The notes under the pieces are model-generated. The model made no database searches, had not been told where the DNA came from, and was given only the letters and a program-made list of their open reading frames with translations. A stretch of DNA of 64,000 nt from Brevibacillus sedimenti (lineage in GTDB: Bacteria > Bacillota > Bacilli > Brevibacillales > Brevibacillaceae), in contig NZ_CP064048.1 of the NCBI RefSeq assembly GCF_020923495.1, positions 521,501 through 585,500 of the forward strand. The letters run 5' to 3'. Positions 1 through 7,653 of the stretch are shown piece after piece. Within the stretch, counting starts at the first letter, position 1. The number at the start of each line of letters is the position of its first letter. The translations under genes and the position numbers were made by a program.

Positions 1-8
1 CATCCGAC

Positions 9-83
9 AAGGGATGTCCCTTCTGTTTGCAGACAAGTCCGTAGCCCATGGGTGAGGGGGCCCGCTCGCTGCTCTGCCGACGG
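9..83 (+). repeat. Partial copy A of a dispersed structured repeat, behind a hairpin
   Basis: A small perfect hairpin (9-22, AAGGGA/TCCCTT) is followed by sequence related to the start of the full repeats at 45741 and 47196: a GACAAGTCCG block, a CATGGG block and a GGGCCCGCTCGCT block in the same order and spacing. Similarity stops at the stop codon of the converging regulator gene, so only the left arm is present. The hairpin-then-element arrangement matches the other three copies. No coding potential is assigned. Confidence 0.6.
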
Positions 84-1535
84 TCACATCATCTCTCTGA
101 TCAATCGGGACAGGCGGTGAAGCGCCCGCTCCATCTGCTGCTCATCGGCGTATGCGTACGAGAGGCGCAGGTGGCAGTCGTCCGTGCCGTCATAGATGTA
201 GCCCGGATTCAGCAGAATGCCCTCGGCCAGCGCCCGCGAAAAGAGAGTCCGCATCGACACCGCCCGGCGCAGCCGCAGCCAGATGTAAAAGCCGCCCTGC
301 GGATATCGCCATTCCGCCAGATCGGCAAACCAGCGCCTGAGCGACTCGCACGCGCACGCCCTGCGCGCTCGAAGAGCCTCCCTCACCGTTTGCAGATGGC
401 GTTGGTACAGGCCGCTGCTCAGCCATTCCGCCGCCACCAGCTGGGACAGAGCGCTGGCTCCGTAATCGGTCTGCATTTTCACGTCGGCCAGCCGTTCGAC
501 AACCGGTTCCGGCCCGACAACCCAGCCAATCCGCAGCCCGGGGCTGAGCGATTTGGACAGGCTGCCCACGTACAGGACCAGCCCGTTGGGGTCGAGCGCC
601 TTCAGCGGAGGCGGCCCCGGCTCGTCCAGCCACAGTTCGCCGTAGACGTCATCCTCCAGGATGGGCAGCCGCTCCCGTTCGCAGCCGGCCAGCACCTGCT
701 GCCGCCGTCTCTCCGACATCAGGATGCCGGTCGGATTGTGAAAGGACGGTATGGTGTAGAGCAGAGCGGCCTGGTGAGCCTGTTTCAGCCGTGCCAGCGC
801 ATCCGGACGAATCCCTTCCTCGTCCAGCGGAACGCCCGTCAGCCGCATGCGCGACGACTGAAACACCGGCAGCGAGTACAGATAGGAAGGGCGCTCCAGC
901 AATATGGCCGAGCCTTGGCGCAAAATACCCAGCGAGATAAGCTGCAGCGCCTGCAGTGCACCGGACACGACGAGAATGGACGACGGCGGAGCGTCGATGC
1001 CGCGCGTCCGCAGGTGGGCGCTGATCGCCTGCCGCAGTGACTTCAGCCCTTTGGGTTCCGTATAGCCGAGCTGGGCAATCTGTCCGCCCAATCGTCCCAT
1101 AATCTCCGCCATGCCGGCAGACGGCAGCAGGTCGGGCGACAGTTCCCCCGTGCCCAGCCGAATGATCTGCGGATCGTATTCATGCCGGTTGATGGCCTGG
1201 ATGGTCGGCTGATTGGGCGGATGTTCGCCCGCCTGGACGTAGCTCAGCCAATCGGGAGGCGGGGCGGACGCCAGCAGCGACCAGGTGTTGTTGCTGACCA
1301 CGGTGCCGCTGCCCACGACCGCTTCGATCAGCCCTTCCGCCTTCAGTTCGTCCAGCGCCGTCACCACCGTGCTCCGGTTGACGCCAAACGCCTCGGCCAG
1401 GGCCCGCTGCGTCGGCAGTCTGCTTTTGACCGGCCAGTCGCCGGTGGCGATTTTTTCCCGGATGTAGGCAACAATCTGGGCGTAGATCGGCACATCCGAC
1501 GCCCTGTCCGGCTTCCAGTCAATCGTCGGCACCAT
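84..1535 (-). CDS. MocR/PdxR-type regulator (GntR HTH plus aminotransferase-like domain)
   Basis: This 483-residue protein has an N-terminal GntR-type winged helix (about residues 10-75, with PIYAQIVAYIREKIATGDW and the recognition region QRALAEAFGVNRSTV). It is joined to a fold-type I aminotransferase-like domain containing the PLP-lysine motif SLSKSLSPGLRIGW. MocR proteins bind PLP or an amino-acid adduct and act as transcription factors, not enzymes. The ATG at 1535 is preferred because GGAGGAGGG lies eight bases upstream; the reading frame runs further up but without a better site. The gene is divergent from a LysE-type exporter across a short region holding two identical palindromes, so it probably controls that exporter and itself. 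The effector amino acid cannot be told from sequence. Confidence 0.9.
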   Translation of the reverse strand: MVPTIDWKPDRASDVPIYAQIVAYIREKIATGDWPVKSRLPTQRALAEAFGVNRSTVVTALDELKAEGLIEAVVGSGTVVSNNTWSLLASAPPPDWLSYVQAGEHPPNQPTIQAINRHEYDPQIIRLGTGELSPDLLPSAGMAEIMGRLGGQIAQLGYTEPKGLKSLRQAISAHLRTRGIDAPPSSILVVSGALQALQLISLGILRQGSAILLERPSYLYSLPVFQSSRMRLTGVPLDEEGIRPDALARLKQAHQAALLYTIPSFHNPTGILMSERRRQQVLAGCERERLPILEDDVYGELWLDEPGPPPLKALDPNGLVLYVGSLSKSLSPGLRIGWVVGPEPVVERLADVKMQTDYGASALSQLVAAEWLSSGLYQRHLQTVREALRARRACACESLRRWFADLAEWRYPQGGFYIWLRLRRAVSMRTLFSRALAEGILLNPGYIYDGTDDCHLRLSYAYADEQQMERALHRLSRLIREMM

Positions 1536-1575
1536 CGTGATCCCTCCTCCGGTCTTCATGCTTCCCCTATTGTAG

Positions 1576-1607
1576 CCAATTGGTCGGGTCGCTGCCAAAC
1601 CAATTGG
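1576..1607. promoter_or_regulatory. Twin CCAATTGG operators of the MocR/LysE divergent pair
   Basis: Two identical 8-bp palindromes CCAATTGG lie at 1576-1583 and 1600-1607, centres 24 bp apart, between the divergent regulator and exporter genes. Repeated sites in the shared promoter region are typical of MocR regulators. The assignment to this regulator is inferred from position. Confidence 0.6.
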
Positions 1608-1679
1608 CTGGAGACAGACGGCCCGATTTGTCTTACTGTGGAAGCCATGAGATACACCGCAAAAGGAGGAGCTTTTCGC

Positions 1680-2303
1680 ATGTGGGAAGCCGCGTTGCAC
1701 GGATTTGTGCTCGCATTCGGATTAATCCTGCCGCTCGGCGTGCAAAATGTCTTTGTCTTCAATCAGGGGGCGGCCCAGCCGACGCTGTGGCGGGCGCTGC
1801 CTGTCGTCCTGACCGCAGCCGTCTGCGACACGCTCCTGATCCTGCTGGCCGTGCTGGGCGTGTCGCTGGCGGTGCTCACCTTTGCCTGGCTGAAAACCAT
1901 CCTCTATGCCGGGGGCGTCTGCTTTCTCATCTACATGGGCATCCTCACCTGGCGAAGCCGCCCCTCTGCCGAGACGCAGGAGGCGGAGCAGTTCCCGCCG
2001 AAACGCCAGGTGATGTTCGCCGCATCGGTGTCGCTGATGAATCCGCACGCGATCCTGGACACGATCGGCGTCATCGGCACCAGCTCGCTGGGCTATGCCG
2101 GAGCGGCGAAGTGGGGATTCGCCGCCGCCTGCATTCTCGTCTCCTGGCTGTGGTTTTTCGGACTGGCGCTGGCCGGACGGATGGCGGGCAGACTTGACTC
2201 GTCCGGCCGGCTGCTGCGCGCCCTCAACGTCGCCTCCGCCTTTCTCATCTGGGGCGTTGCCGCGTACATGGCGGTTTCGCTGGTGCGGGATCTGACTGCG
2301 TAA
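1680..2303 (+). CDS. LysE/ArgO-family amino acid exporter
   Basis: This 207-residue, very hydrophobic protein has the LysE-family N-terminus: a first membrane helix followed by GLILPLGVQNVFVFNQG, which matches the basic amino acid exporters LysE and ArgO. About six membrane helices can be seen, including LLILLAVLGVSLAVLTF. It should export lysine, arginine or a related amino acid across the cytoplasmic membrane. The ATG at 1680 follows AAAAGGAGG at proper spacing; the open frame extends far upstream only because it shadows the regulator gene. Divergence from a MocR regulator suggests substrate-induced expression. Confidence 0.9.
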   Translation: MWEAALHGFVLAFGLILPLGVQNVFVFNQGAAQPTLWRALPVVLTAAVCDTLLILLAVLGVSLAVLTFAWLKTILYAGGVCFLIYMGILTWRSRPSAETQEAEQFPPKRQVMFAASVSLMNPHAILDTIGVIGTSSLGYAGAAKWGFAAACILVSWLWFFGLALAGRMAGRLDSSGRLLRALNVASAFLIWGVAAYMAVSLVRDLTA

Positions 2304-2320
2304 GGATCGCCAGGAAGCAA

Positions 2321-2357
2321 GAAAGGGGAGCACGTGGCTTCCCTTTCAATCGTTTTT
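2321..2357. terminator. Terminator between converging LysE and peptide genes
   Basis: GAAAGGG (2321-2327) pairs with CCCTTTC (2341-2347), followed by CGTTTTT on the plus strand. The hairpin lies between the LysE stop and the stop of the converging small peptide gene, so it may serve both. Confidence 0.5.
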
Positions 2358-2359
2358 GG

Positions 2360-2506
2360 TTAATGTCCCGGATCCATTGTATGCATCTGAATATTTTTTT
2401 TATACAAAATATCAGCGCTAAAACTTCCCACTTTTTTTATGGGCTGATCATTCATAAATACAACAATAAACAGGGCTAATACAGTCAATGTCTTCAATGT
2501 TTTCAT
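2360..2506 (-). CDS. 48-residue exported signalling-peptide precursor (Phr/NprX-like candidate)
   Basis: An ATG at 2506, ten bases behind AGGAGAGG, opens a 48-codon frame ending in TAA at 2360. The product starts MKTLKTLTVLALFIVVF, a basic N-end plus hydrophobic core as in a secretion signal. A polar stretch with lysines follows, and the C-terminus is HTMDPGH. The gene overlaps the last 59 bases of the upstream HTH-TPR regulator in another frame. This is the layout of Rap-Phr, PlcR-PapR and NprR-NprX cassettes, in which the exported precursor is trimmed to a C-terminal oligopeptide that re-enters the cell and binds the TPR domain. The signalling role is inferred from architecture. The C-terminal residues do not match any Phr, PapR or NprX peptide I recognise. 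Confidence 0.72.
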   Translation of the reverse strand: MKTLKTLTVLALFIVVFMNDQPIKKVGSFSADILYKKNIQMHTMDPGH

Positions 2507-3806
2507 TATTACACACCTCTCCTTTGCCTTTTTTTATAAATTTTACCATACAACCCCTTATATTTTCCACATATTGTATATCAATTGATTTTTTCAACTT
2601 AGTGAACTGTGACAGAATGTCAGTCATACATTCGATTATTTCCTGGTAGGCACTCACTTCTCCGTAGGCGCACAAACCGTTAAGATAACTGTCAATCCCT
2701 TCCTCATGGGAGCCTGTCTGTATTTGAAACTCTCCCTTGTAGCGATAGTACTTTCCGATCGATCGATGTTTATAGGGAGTCTGTGGATTCTCCGGCAGGA
2801 TTTCCTTTTCCTTTCTCAGCAGCTCGGCAATTTCATGATGATTGTTTGTCTGCAGATAAATGTCCAGCAGTTCATTCACAACATGAATGCGAGAATCCGG
2901 GCTAACCTCGCGTAAACACTCTTTCAGCATGGGAACAGCCACATCATATTCTTTTTTGCGTGCTTTTACGATCGCACACGTAAACTTGGCTGTATATGCA
3001 ACAAATTCATAATCAAACCTTTCAAACACACGCAAGTGGGATTCAACAGCATCATACTCCCCCAACCAATAAAATGAGTTGATCATGGCCAAGTACGCTC
3101 TGGCTGTCAGTTCCGTTTCAGCCGTTTTCAATTTAAGGCCCGCTTCACAATATTCAATACACCGTTCGTATTGCTGGATGTTGTGGGCATGGAGCGCCAT
3201 CCTAAAATAATAAATCGTTTGTTCATCTCGGCTTAAAAAGTCAATGTAATGCGTAATTTCTTCGCCAACTCGGAATGAATCGTCCAACCGTTTCAAATCA
3301 TTCCTTTCAATCAGATATTTTTTGAGCAGCCCTTTGGCAATATACTGCGGGATTCCGTGTTCTCTCGCGTACTTGACAATGGTATTGAAAAGCGGCAGGC
3401 TGAGCTCGGTATTGGTGGTGGTGTCAGCGAGGTGATACAGCCGTTCCAATGCTGTGTAGGTGTCTGCCTGGGGAGATTGCAGGAACTTGACGGCCACTTT
3501 TTCCAACAGTGGAATGCTGCTGCCTCGTTGCATGACATCCTGCAGGATTTCATATAACGTCTCTGACCGTTGTTCGTCTTCCACGTAATATTCAATGATT
3601 TCTTCATAGGGCTGAGGCAGGACAGCAGCTAACGCCTTAACTGTTTTGTATTCCGGCCGCTTCGTTTCCCCGCTTTCAATCTTATAAAGTGCCCCTTTGG
3701 TCACACCAGTTTGTGCTTCCACTTCCGAAAAAGAAACCCCGCTTTGTTTACGGTAAAGAGATAATAAATCTCCGAGGGTTTTCCTTCGTCGTTGGTTTCT
3801 TTCCAA
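2448..3806 (-). CDS. HTH-TPR regulator (RRNPP-type candidate peptide receptor)
   Basis: This 452-residue protein has an Xre-type HTH at about residues 8-65 (TLGDLLSLYRKQSGVSFSEV, then GVTKGALYKIESGETKRP). The rest is all-helical with TPR-like repeats, for example IQQYERCIEYCEAGLKLK and DIYLQTNNHHEIAELLRKEK. This is the architecture of RRNPP receptors such as PlcR and NprR. The start is TTG at 3806, eight bases behind GGAG. The 3' end overlaps a small exported-peptide gene, which supports a receptor/peptide pair. The gene and its flanks (2.3-4.0 kb) are visibly AT-richer than the rest of the window, hinting at transfer. The next gene upstream is Spo0E-like, so a sporulation or stationary-phase role is plausible but unproven. 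Confidence 0.85.
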   Translation of the reverse strand: MERNQRRRKTLGDLLSLYRKQSGVSFSEVEAQTGVTKGALYKIESGETKRPEYKTVKALAAVLPQPYEEIIEYYVEDEQRSETLYEILQDVMQRGSSIPLLEKVAVKFLQSPQADTYTALERLYHLADTTTNTELSLPLFNTIVKYAREHGIPQYIAKGLLKKYLIERNDLKRLDDSFRVGEEITHYIDFLSRDEQTIYYFRMALHAHNIQQYERCIEYCEAGLKLKTAETELTARAYLAMINSFYWLGEYDAVESHLRVFERFDYEFVAYTAKFTCAIVKARKKEYDVAVPMLKECLREVSPDSRIHVVNELLDIYLQTNNHHEIAELLRKEKEILPENPQTPYKHRSIGKYYRYKGEFQIQTGSHEEGIDSYLNGLCAYGEVSAYQEIIECMTDILSQFTKLKKSIDIQYVENIRGCMVKFIKKGKGEVCNNENIEDIDCISPVYCCIYE

Positions 3807-4015
3807 CTATAACACTCCATTTCCAAACATTACTATTTTATAGAGATTATAAACAGAAAATAAAAACAGATCAATAAAAATCTTTTTGTCTTTATATCAG
3901 TGTATTAAAATGTCGAACGTTTTCTAAAAAGTGAAGTTGGTGACATTTGGTAAATAGTAGGTACAGTAAAGGAAGGAAATGGAATCGCACTATCAATTCT
4001 TGGAGGCATTCGGAC

Positions 4016-4243
4016 ATGGAGGGCTGGCGCGCCAAAAATCACGAAGACGTTTCGCAAATCATTGAGAACCTCCAAAAACAACTGAATGAGATTGTCAAAC
4101 AAAAAGGATCGTTGACGGATTGTGCTGTATTGCGTGTAAGCCAGGAACTGGACAGGTACATCGTGGAGCGTCAGCGAATGTTGCTGGAAAGCAGGAAAGG
4201 CAGGTTTCTTCTCCGCTCACCTTACCGCAAACATCCCGGCTAG
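4016..4243 (+). CDS. Spo0E-family aspartyl-phosphate phosphatase-like protein
   Basis: This 75-residue protein carries the Spo0E-family signature: an amphipathic helix with IENLQKQLNEIV, a loop, then VLRVSQELDRYIVERQR, matching the S-Q-E-L-D core used to dephosphorylate Spo0A. The start is ATG 4016 because GGAGG lies ten bases upstream; an upstream ATG in the same frame lacks such a site. Family members antagonise the sporulation phosphorelay. The ending is more basic than usual (RFLLRSPYRKHPG). The next gene follows after about 40 bases. Confidence 0.75.
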   Translation: MEGWRAKNHEDVSQIIENLQKQLNEIVKQKGSLTDCAVLRVSQELDRYIVERQRMLLESRKGRFLLRSPYRKHPG

Positions 4244-4282
4244 AGCGGGATATCCGAGCGATAAAAAGGAGTTGACGGCTTC

Positions 4283-4762
4283 TTGAAAAAACCTTTCGGA
4301 TTCGCAGCAAGTGCCGTCATTGTCGCTGCGGTTGGAATCACATCGGCTGCCGCAGCACAGCTGACCGCTTCTCCCCCCGATCCGGGACAGGAGCGAACGG
4401 CTGTGTATGCCGCCGAGGTTCAGCGACTGGCAGAAAGCTGCACGTTTGTCGACAACGGATTGAACGTCCAGGCATTGGATGAAGCGGCAAAAGTGGATGA
4501 AAACACTGCGCTTGCAGCGGCGAAGCGATTCATTGGTTCCGCACGCGCGGCGACTGCCGAGAAGGTGACGATGGCGCTGGCGCGATTGACGGATGCGCAT
4601 GGACAAGGTGTTCCCGTCTGGATTGTAACCTTCCACGGCGTGGAGATGCCGAGAAACGGGAAGCCCGGCAGGAACCAATACGTGAACGCTGATGTTCACG
4701 TGATGATTGATGCCAACACCGGCGAAGCGATCGAAATGATCGCCGGCAAGCGTGGTCAATGA
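4283..4762 (+). CDS. Secreted PepSY-like protein
   Basis: The 159-residue product starts at TTG 4283 behind AAAAAGGAG and has a clear signal peptide (MKKPFGFAASAVIVAAVGITSAAAAQ, possible cleavage after AAA-AQ). The C-terminal half contains VPVWIVTFHGVE and DVHVMIDANTGEAIEMI, resembling the strand-turn pattern of PepSY domains, in which a Trp-x-Val-x-Phe strand is followed by V-x-V-D-A-x-T-G-E. PepSY domains often act as inhibitors or modulators of extracytoplasmic proteins. It may be co-transcribed with the Spo0E-like gene and is followed by a strong terminator. The PepSY assignment is by pattern only. Confidence 0.6.
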   Translation: MKKPFGFAASAVIVAAVGITSAAAAQLTASPPDPGQERTAVYAAEVQRLAESCTFVDNGLNVQALDEAAKVDENTALAAAKRFIGSARAATAEKVTMALARLTDAHGQGVPVWIVTFHGVEMPRNGKPGRNQYVNADVHVMIDANTGEAIEMIAGKRGQ

Positions 4763-4766
4763 CAGC

Positions 4767-4809
4767 AAAAGCCCTGATCCCGACATCATGTTGGGAGCAG
4801 GGCTTTTTT
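4767..4809 (+). terminator. Rho-independent terminator
   Basis: AAAAGCCCTG at 4767 pairs with CAGGGCTTTTTT ending at 4809, just after the PepSY-like gene. The stem is followed by a T run. Confidence 0.85.
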
Positions 4810-4922
4810 CGCGCTCGGATCATCCATCATCTGCGCACCATCGCTGTGTTTATCCCCGCCCAGGCCAGGACAGGATAATAGTAACAGCACAGATCATGCA
4901 CACGCGAAGGAGCTGAAGTGTA

Positions 4923-5312
4923 ATGACTCGTCACCGTTTCAGGCAGCTTCGCTATCCGTTTATCGCGCTGGCGCTGATATCGGGGTTATTAGCCTTGCAT
5001 GACCACTACCGCATAAATACCTCCCCGGTCGCGGCCCAACGGGTGCAAACCGTCACCATTGCCAGCGCCGGCTTTTTGCCCAACCGGCTCGTCTTTCACC
5101 AGGGAGAGACCGTTTCCCTGACGGTCGTCAACACGGACACCCGTCCCCACAACCTGGTGATTCGCGAGTTGAACATCTCTTCCGCCGATCTGAAACCGAG
5201 CCAGTCGACGACGCTCCAGTTTACGGCCAGCAAAAAAGGGCGCTATCCGTTTGTCTCGGATACGCCCGGTTATCCGGAAACAGGGTATCAGGGACTGCTG
5301 ATTATCGACTAA
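4923..5312 (+). CDS. Membrane-anchored cupredoxin-fold protein with degenerate copper site
   Basis: The 129-residue protein has an N-terminal membrane anchor or uncleaved signal (IALALISGLLAL) and an extracellular single cupredoxin domain. GFLPNRLVFHQGETVSLTVVN and the first-ligand motif RPHNLVI (His76) are intact. The C-terminal copper loop is YPFVSDTPGYPETGY, where family members have the pattern YPFYCTVPGHxExGM. The Cys, His and Met positions are therefore Ser112, Tyr117 and Tyr122, so type-1 copper binding is unlikely. It may be a structural or scavenging relative. The stop overlaps the 3' end of the converging MFS gene by 11 bases. Confidence 0.8.
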   Translation: MTRHRFRQLRYPFIALALISGLLALHDHYRINTSPVAAQRVQTVTIASAGFLPNRLVFHQGETVSLTVVNTDTRPHNLVIRELNISSADLKPSQSTTLQFTASKKGRYPFVSDTPGYPETGYQGLLIID

Positions 5313-6534
5313 GCTGTCCTGACGCGAACTGTTCCTGCTGCTCGGCCGAAGCGTGCTTCCACGGCCCAAAGCGGATGATCAGCAGCGGAATGAGTCCGGC
5401 TACCGAGGCCAGACCGAAAAACAGGTACGTCTCCAGGATGGAAAACGTGTCCTTGATCCAGCCGCCCAACAGGTTGCAGGTCATCGAGCCCAGACCGTTG
5501 CCGATGGAAGCGTAGATGGCAAGCGCGGTCACCTGCAAGGAAGCGGGCGTGTTTTCCCGCACGAACTGCGCTGCCGTGGCCAGATAACATCCGACGGAGA
5601 GACCCTGGATGAAAAAGAGGGCGATCACCCAGGTCGTGTCGGGAGCCGTGCTGTACCAGAGCCAGCGCAGGGCGGAGACCGTGCTCGAAAGCAGAATGGT
5701 CAGCTCCAGCCCCCAGCGGCGCACAAAGTAACCGGCGATTTTCATAAACGGCGCCTCACTGCCGGCAAAGAGCAGAAAGGCCAGACCCACGCCGGCCACC
5801 GTTCCCCCGATGTGCTGGTAGTACAGGGAAAACCAGATGTTATGGGCATTGATCGTCCCAAAGATAAAAAAGGTAGCCGCGAGAAACAGGACAAACCGCG
5901 GCAGGCGGATCAGCTGAGTCAGTCCCTTGAACACACTCACGGTAAACGGCGCCGCATCCGTGTGTTCCGGAATCCGGCGCAGAAACAGGCAGGCGATCAG
6001 GTAGGCGCCGCAGTACGAGTAAAAAATGGCGGCAGGCCCCCATTGTTCCACCGCCAACCCGGTCAGAAAGGCGGCGAGGGCAAACCCGACTGCGCCCCAC
6101 ATGCGAATGTCGCCGAACTGGACGTTGTGCCGTTTCGCATACCCCAGTGCCAGGCTGTCCGACACGGGTACGACCGCACTTTGAAACACGGACATGGCGA
6201 TGTAGAGCAAAAACACCCAGGCAAACGTGGAAACGGCGGGAAACAGCAGCCCGATCGCCCCCGCTGCTGCCAGGGTCAGCATCAGGACCTGCTTGCGGAT
6301 GTGAAAGCGGTCGCAGATCATGCCCCACAGCGGCTGTGTCACAATGGAGATCACCGGTGTCACGGCGCTGATCACGCCGATCTGCGTTCCGGTCAGGCGG
6401 ATCGAATCGTAGTACTGGGTAATGAGCGGAAAAAACGAGCCGAATCCGTAGTAGGCAAACAGGTAAAATGCGTTCAGGTGGATGCGCTGTGCCCCGCGTT
6501 CGTCGCTCGCTTGACTGGTCAGTGCTTCAGACAT
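5302..6534 (-). CDS. MFS transporter, HcaT/nucleoside-symporter-like
   Basis: This 410-residue, 12-helix protein has the compact MFS pattern of the PPP/NHS group: FYLFAYYGFGSFFPLITQYY at the N-end, WGMICDRFHIRKQVLML as the helix 2-3 loop signature, and IRMWGAVGFALAAFLTG in helix 4. Related proteins import 3-phenylpropionate or nucleosides, but the substrate here cannot be read. The ATG at 6534 follows AAAGGAGAG. It stands alone between ispH and the converging cupredoxin gene. Confidence 0.85.
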   Translation of the reverse strand: MSEALTSQASDERGAQRIHLNAFYLFAYYGFGSFFPLITQYYDSIRLTGTQIGVISAVTPVISIVTQPLWGMICDRFHIRKQVLMLTLAAAGAIGLLFPAVSTFAWVFLLYIAMSVFQSAVVPVSDSLALGYAKRHNVQFGDIRMWGAVGFALAAFLTGLAVEQWGPAAIFYSYCGAYLIACLFLRRIPEHTDAAPFTVSVFKGLTQLIRLPRFVLFLAATFFIFGTINAHNIWFSLYYQHIGGTVAGVGLAFLLFAGSEAPFMKIAGYFVRRWGLELTILLSSTVSALRWLWYSTAPDTTWVIALFFIQGLSVGCYLATAAQFVRENTPASLQVTALAIYASIGNGLGSMTCNLLGGWIKDTFSILETYLFFGLASVAGLIPLLIIRFGPWKHASAEQQEQFASGQLSR

Positions 6535-6552
6535 AAGCTCTCCTTTGGTTCA

Positions 6553-6590
6553 GGCCGAAGAGACGAGCGTGCCCGCTCGTCTCCTCGGCC
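6553..6590 (-). terminator. Long GC-rich hairpin after ispH
   Basis: GGCCGA (6553-6558) and GAGACGAGCG (6560-6569) pair with CGCTCGTCTC (6574-6583) and TCGGCC (6585-6590) around a TGCC loop. It lies between the ispH stop and the MFS start. There is no clear T run, so it could be a terminator or a 5' leader structure of the MFS mRNA. Confidence 0.45.
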
Positions 6591-6671
6591 AAATTGCGCT
6601 TGGGTTCAGATGTCGGAAACGCGGTAATTTCTTGTGGTGACGGTTCTCGTCTCCGTCGGCAGCGGCCCGCT

Positions 6672-7609
6672 TTACTGCTTCACTGCCGGGAGGATTTTCT
6701 CCATGTTGACTGTCCGCTTTTTCTCCCAGGTCTCCGGCTTTGTCTCGTCGTACTGCTCCAGGAACTGGATCACCTCTTTGGTCAACGGCGTCGGCGTGGA
6801 CGCACCGGACGTGACCGCCACCTTTTTCTTTCCTTTCAGCCATTCCAGATTCAGTTCGGACAAATCAGCGATGCGGTAGGCCGGCACGCCGGCAATCTCT
6901 TCCGCCACCTGCGCCAGCCGGTTGGAGTTGTTGCTGCGCGGGTCGCCGACGACGATGCAGAGATCGGCCTCTCCGGCCTGCTCCGCGACTGCCTCCTGGC
7001 GCACCTGTGTGGCCAGGCAGATTTCGTTGTAGACCTCCACCTGCGGGAAGCGTTTGATGATCGCGTCCATCAGGTGTTTGACGTCCCACTGGCTCATCGT
7101 CGTCTGGTTGGTCACGATCAGTTTGTCGACGGGCAGATTCAGCGCCTCGATCTCGTCCACGGTCTGCACCAGATGCACCCTGTCGGGAGCAATGCCGACA
7201 GCTCCCTCCGGCTCCGGATGCCCTTTTTTGCCGATGTAGATGACGTGATACCCCTCCGCCACTTTTTCGCGGATCAGGTCATGGGTCTTGGTGACGTCCG
7301 GGCAGGTGGCGTCTACCACGGTCAAGCCCTTTTCACGCGCCTTTTTCCGCACTTCGGGGGAAACGCCGTGCGCGGTGAAGATCACCGTCCCCTTGTCAAT
7401 CTTGTCGAGCAGCGCCAGCCGGTCTTCGCCGTCCAGCGTCTTTACACCCAGTTTTTCAAACGCCTCAACGACGTGGGCGTTGTGTACAATCATCCCCAAT
7501 ATGTGAATCGGTCGGGGCAGGTCAAAATTTTGCGCCGTTTTCAGCGCCAGCACCATGGCGTCCACGACGCCGTAACAGTATCCGCGGGGGAAATCTTGAT
7601 CACTTCCAT
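6672..7609 (-). pseudogene. ispH: 4-hydroxy-3-methylbut-2-enyl diphosphate reductase, frameshifted near the start
   Basis: IspH makes IPP and DMAPP in the last MEP-pathway step using a 4Fe-4S cluster. From residue VDAMVLALK onward the protein is complete and typical: [46 protein letters not shown] and [10 protein letters not shown]. The natural start is ATG 7609 behind GGAGGGG and gives MEVIKISP. The frame then breaks in a run of five C (7586-7590 on the other strand). With six C it would read PRGYCYGVV, restoring the first cluster cysteine and a normal 312-residue protein. Because IspH is normally essential, a sequencing or assembly error is more likely than real loss. The intact open part spans 6672-7565. 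Confidence 0.9.
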
Positions 7610-7653
7610 GTGTACCCCTCCTCTCGAAATAAACAAACCGTTACTATTATACC

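Noticed and set aside
5353..6627. A 424-codon plus-strand frame
   Set aside because: Antisense to the MFS transporter; low-complexity Gln/Arg/Gly composition and no start context.
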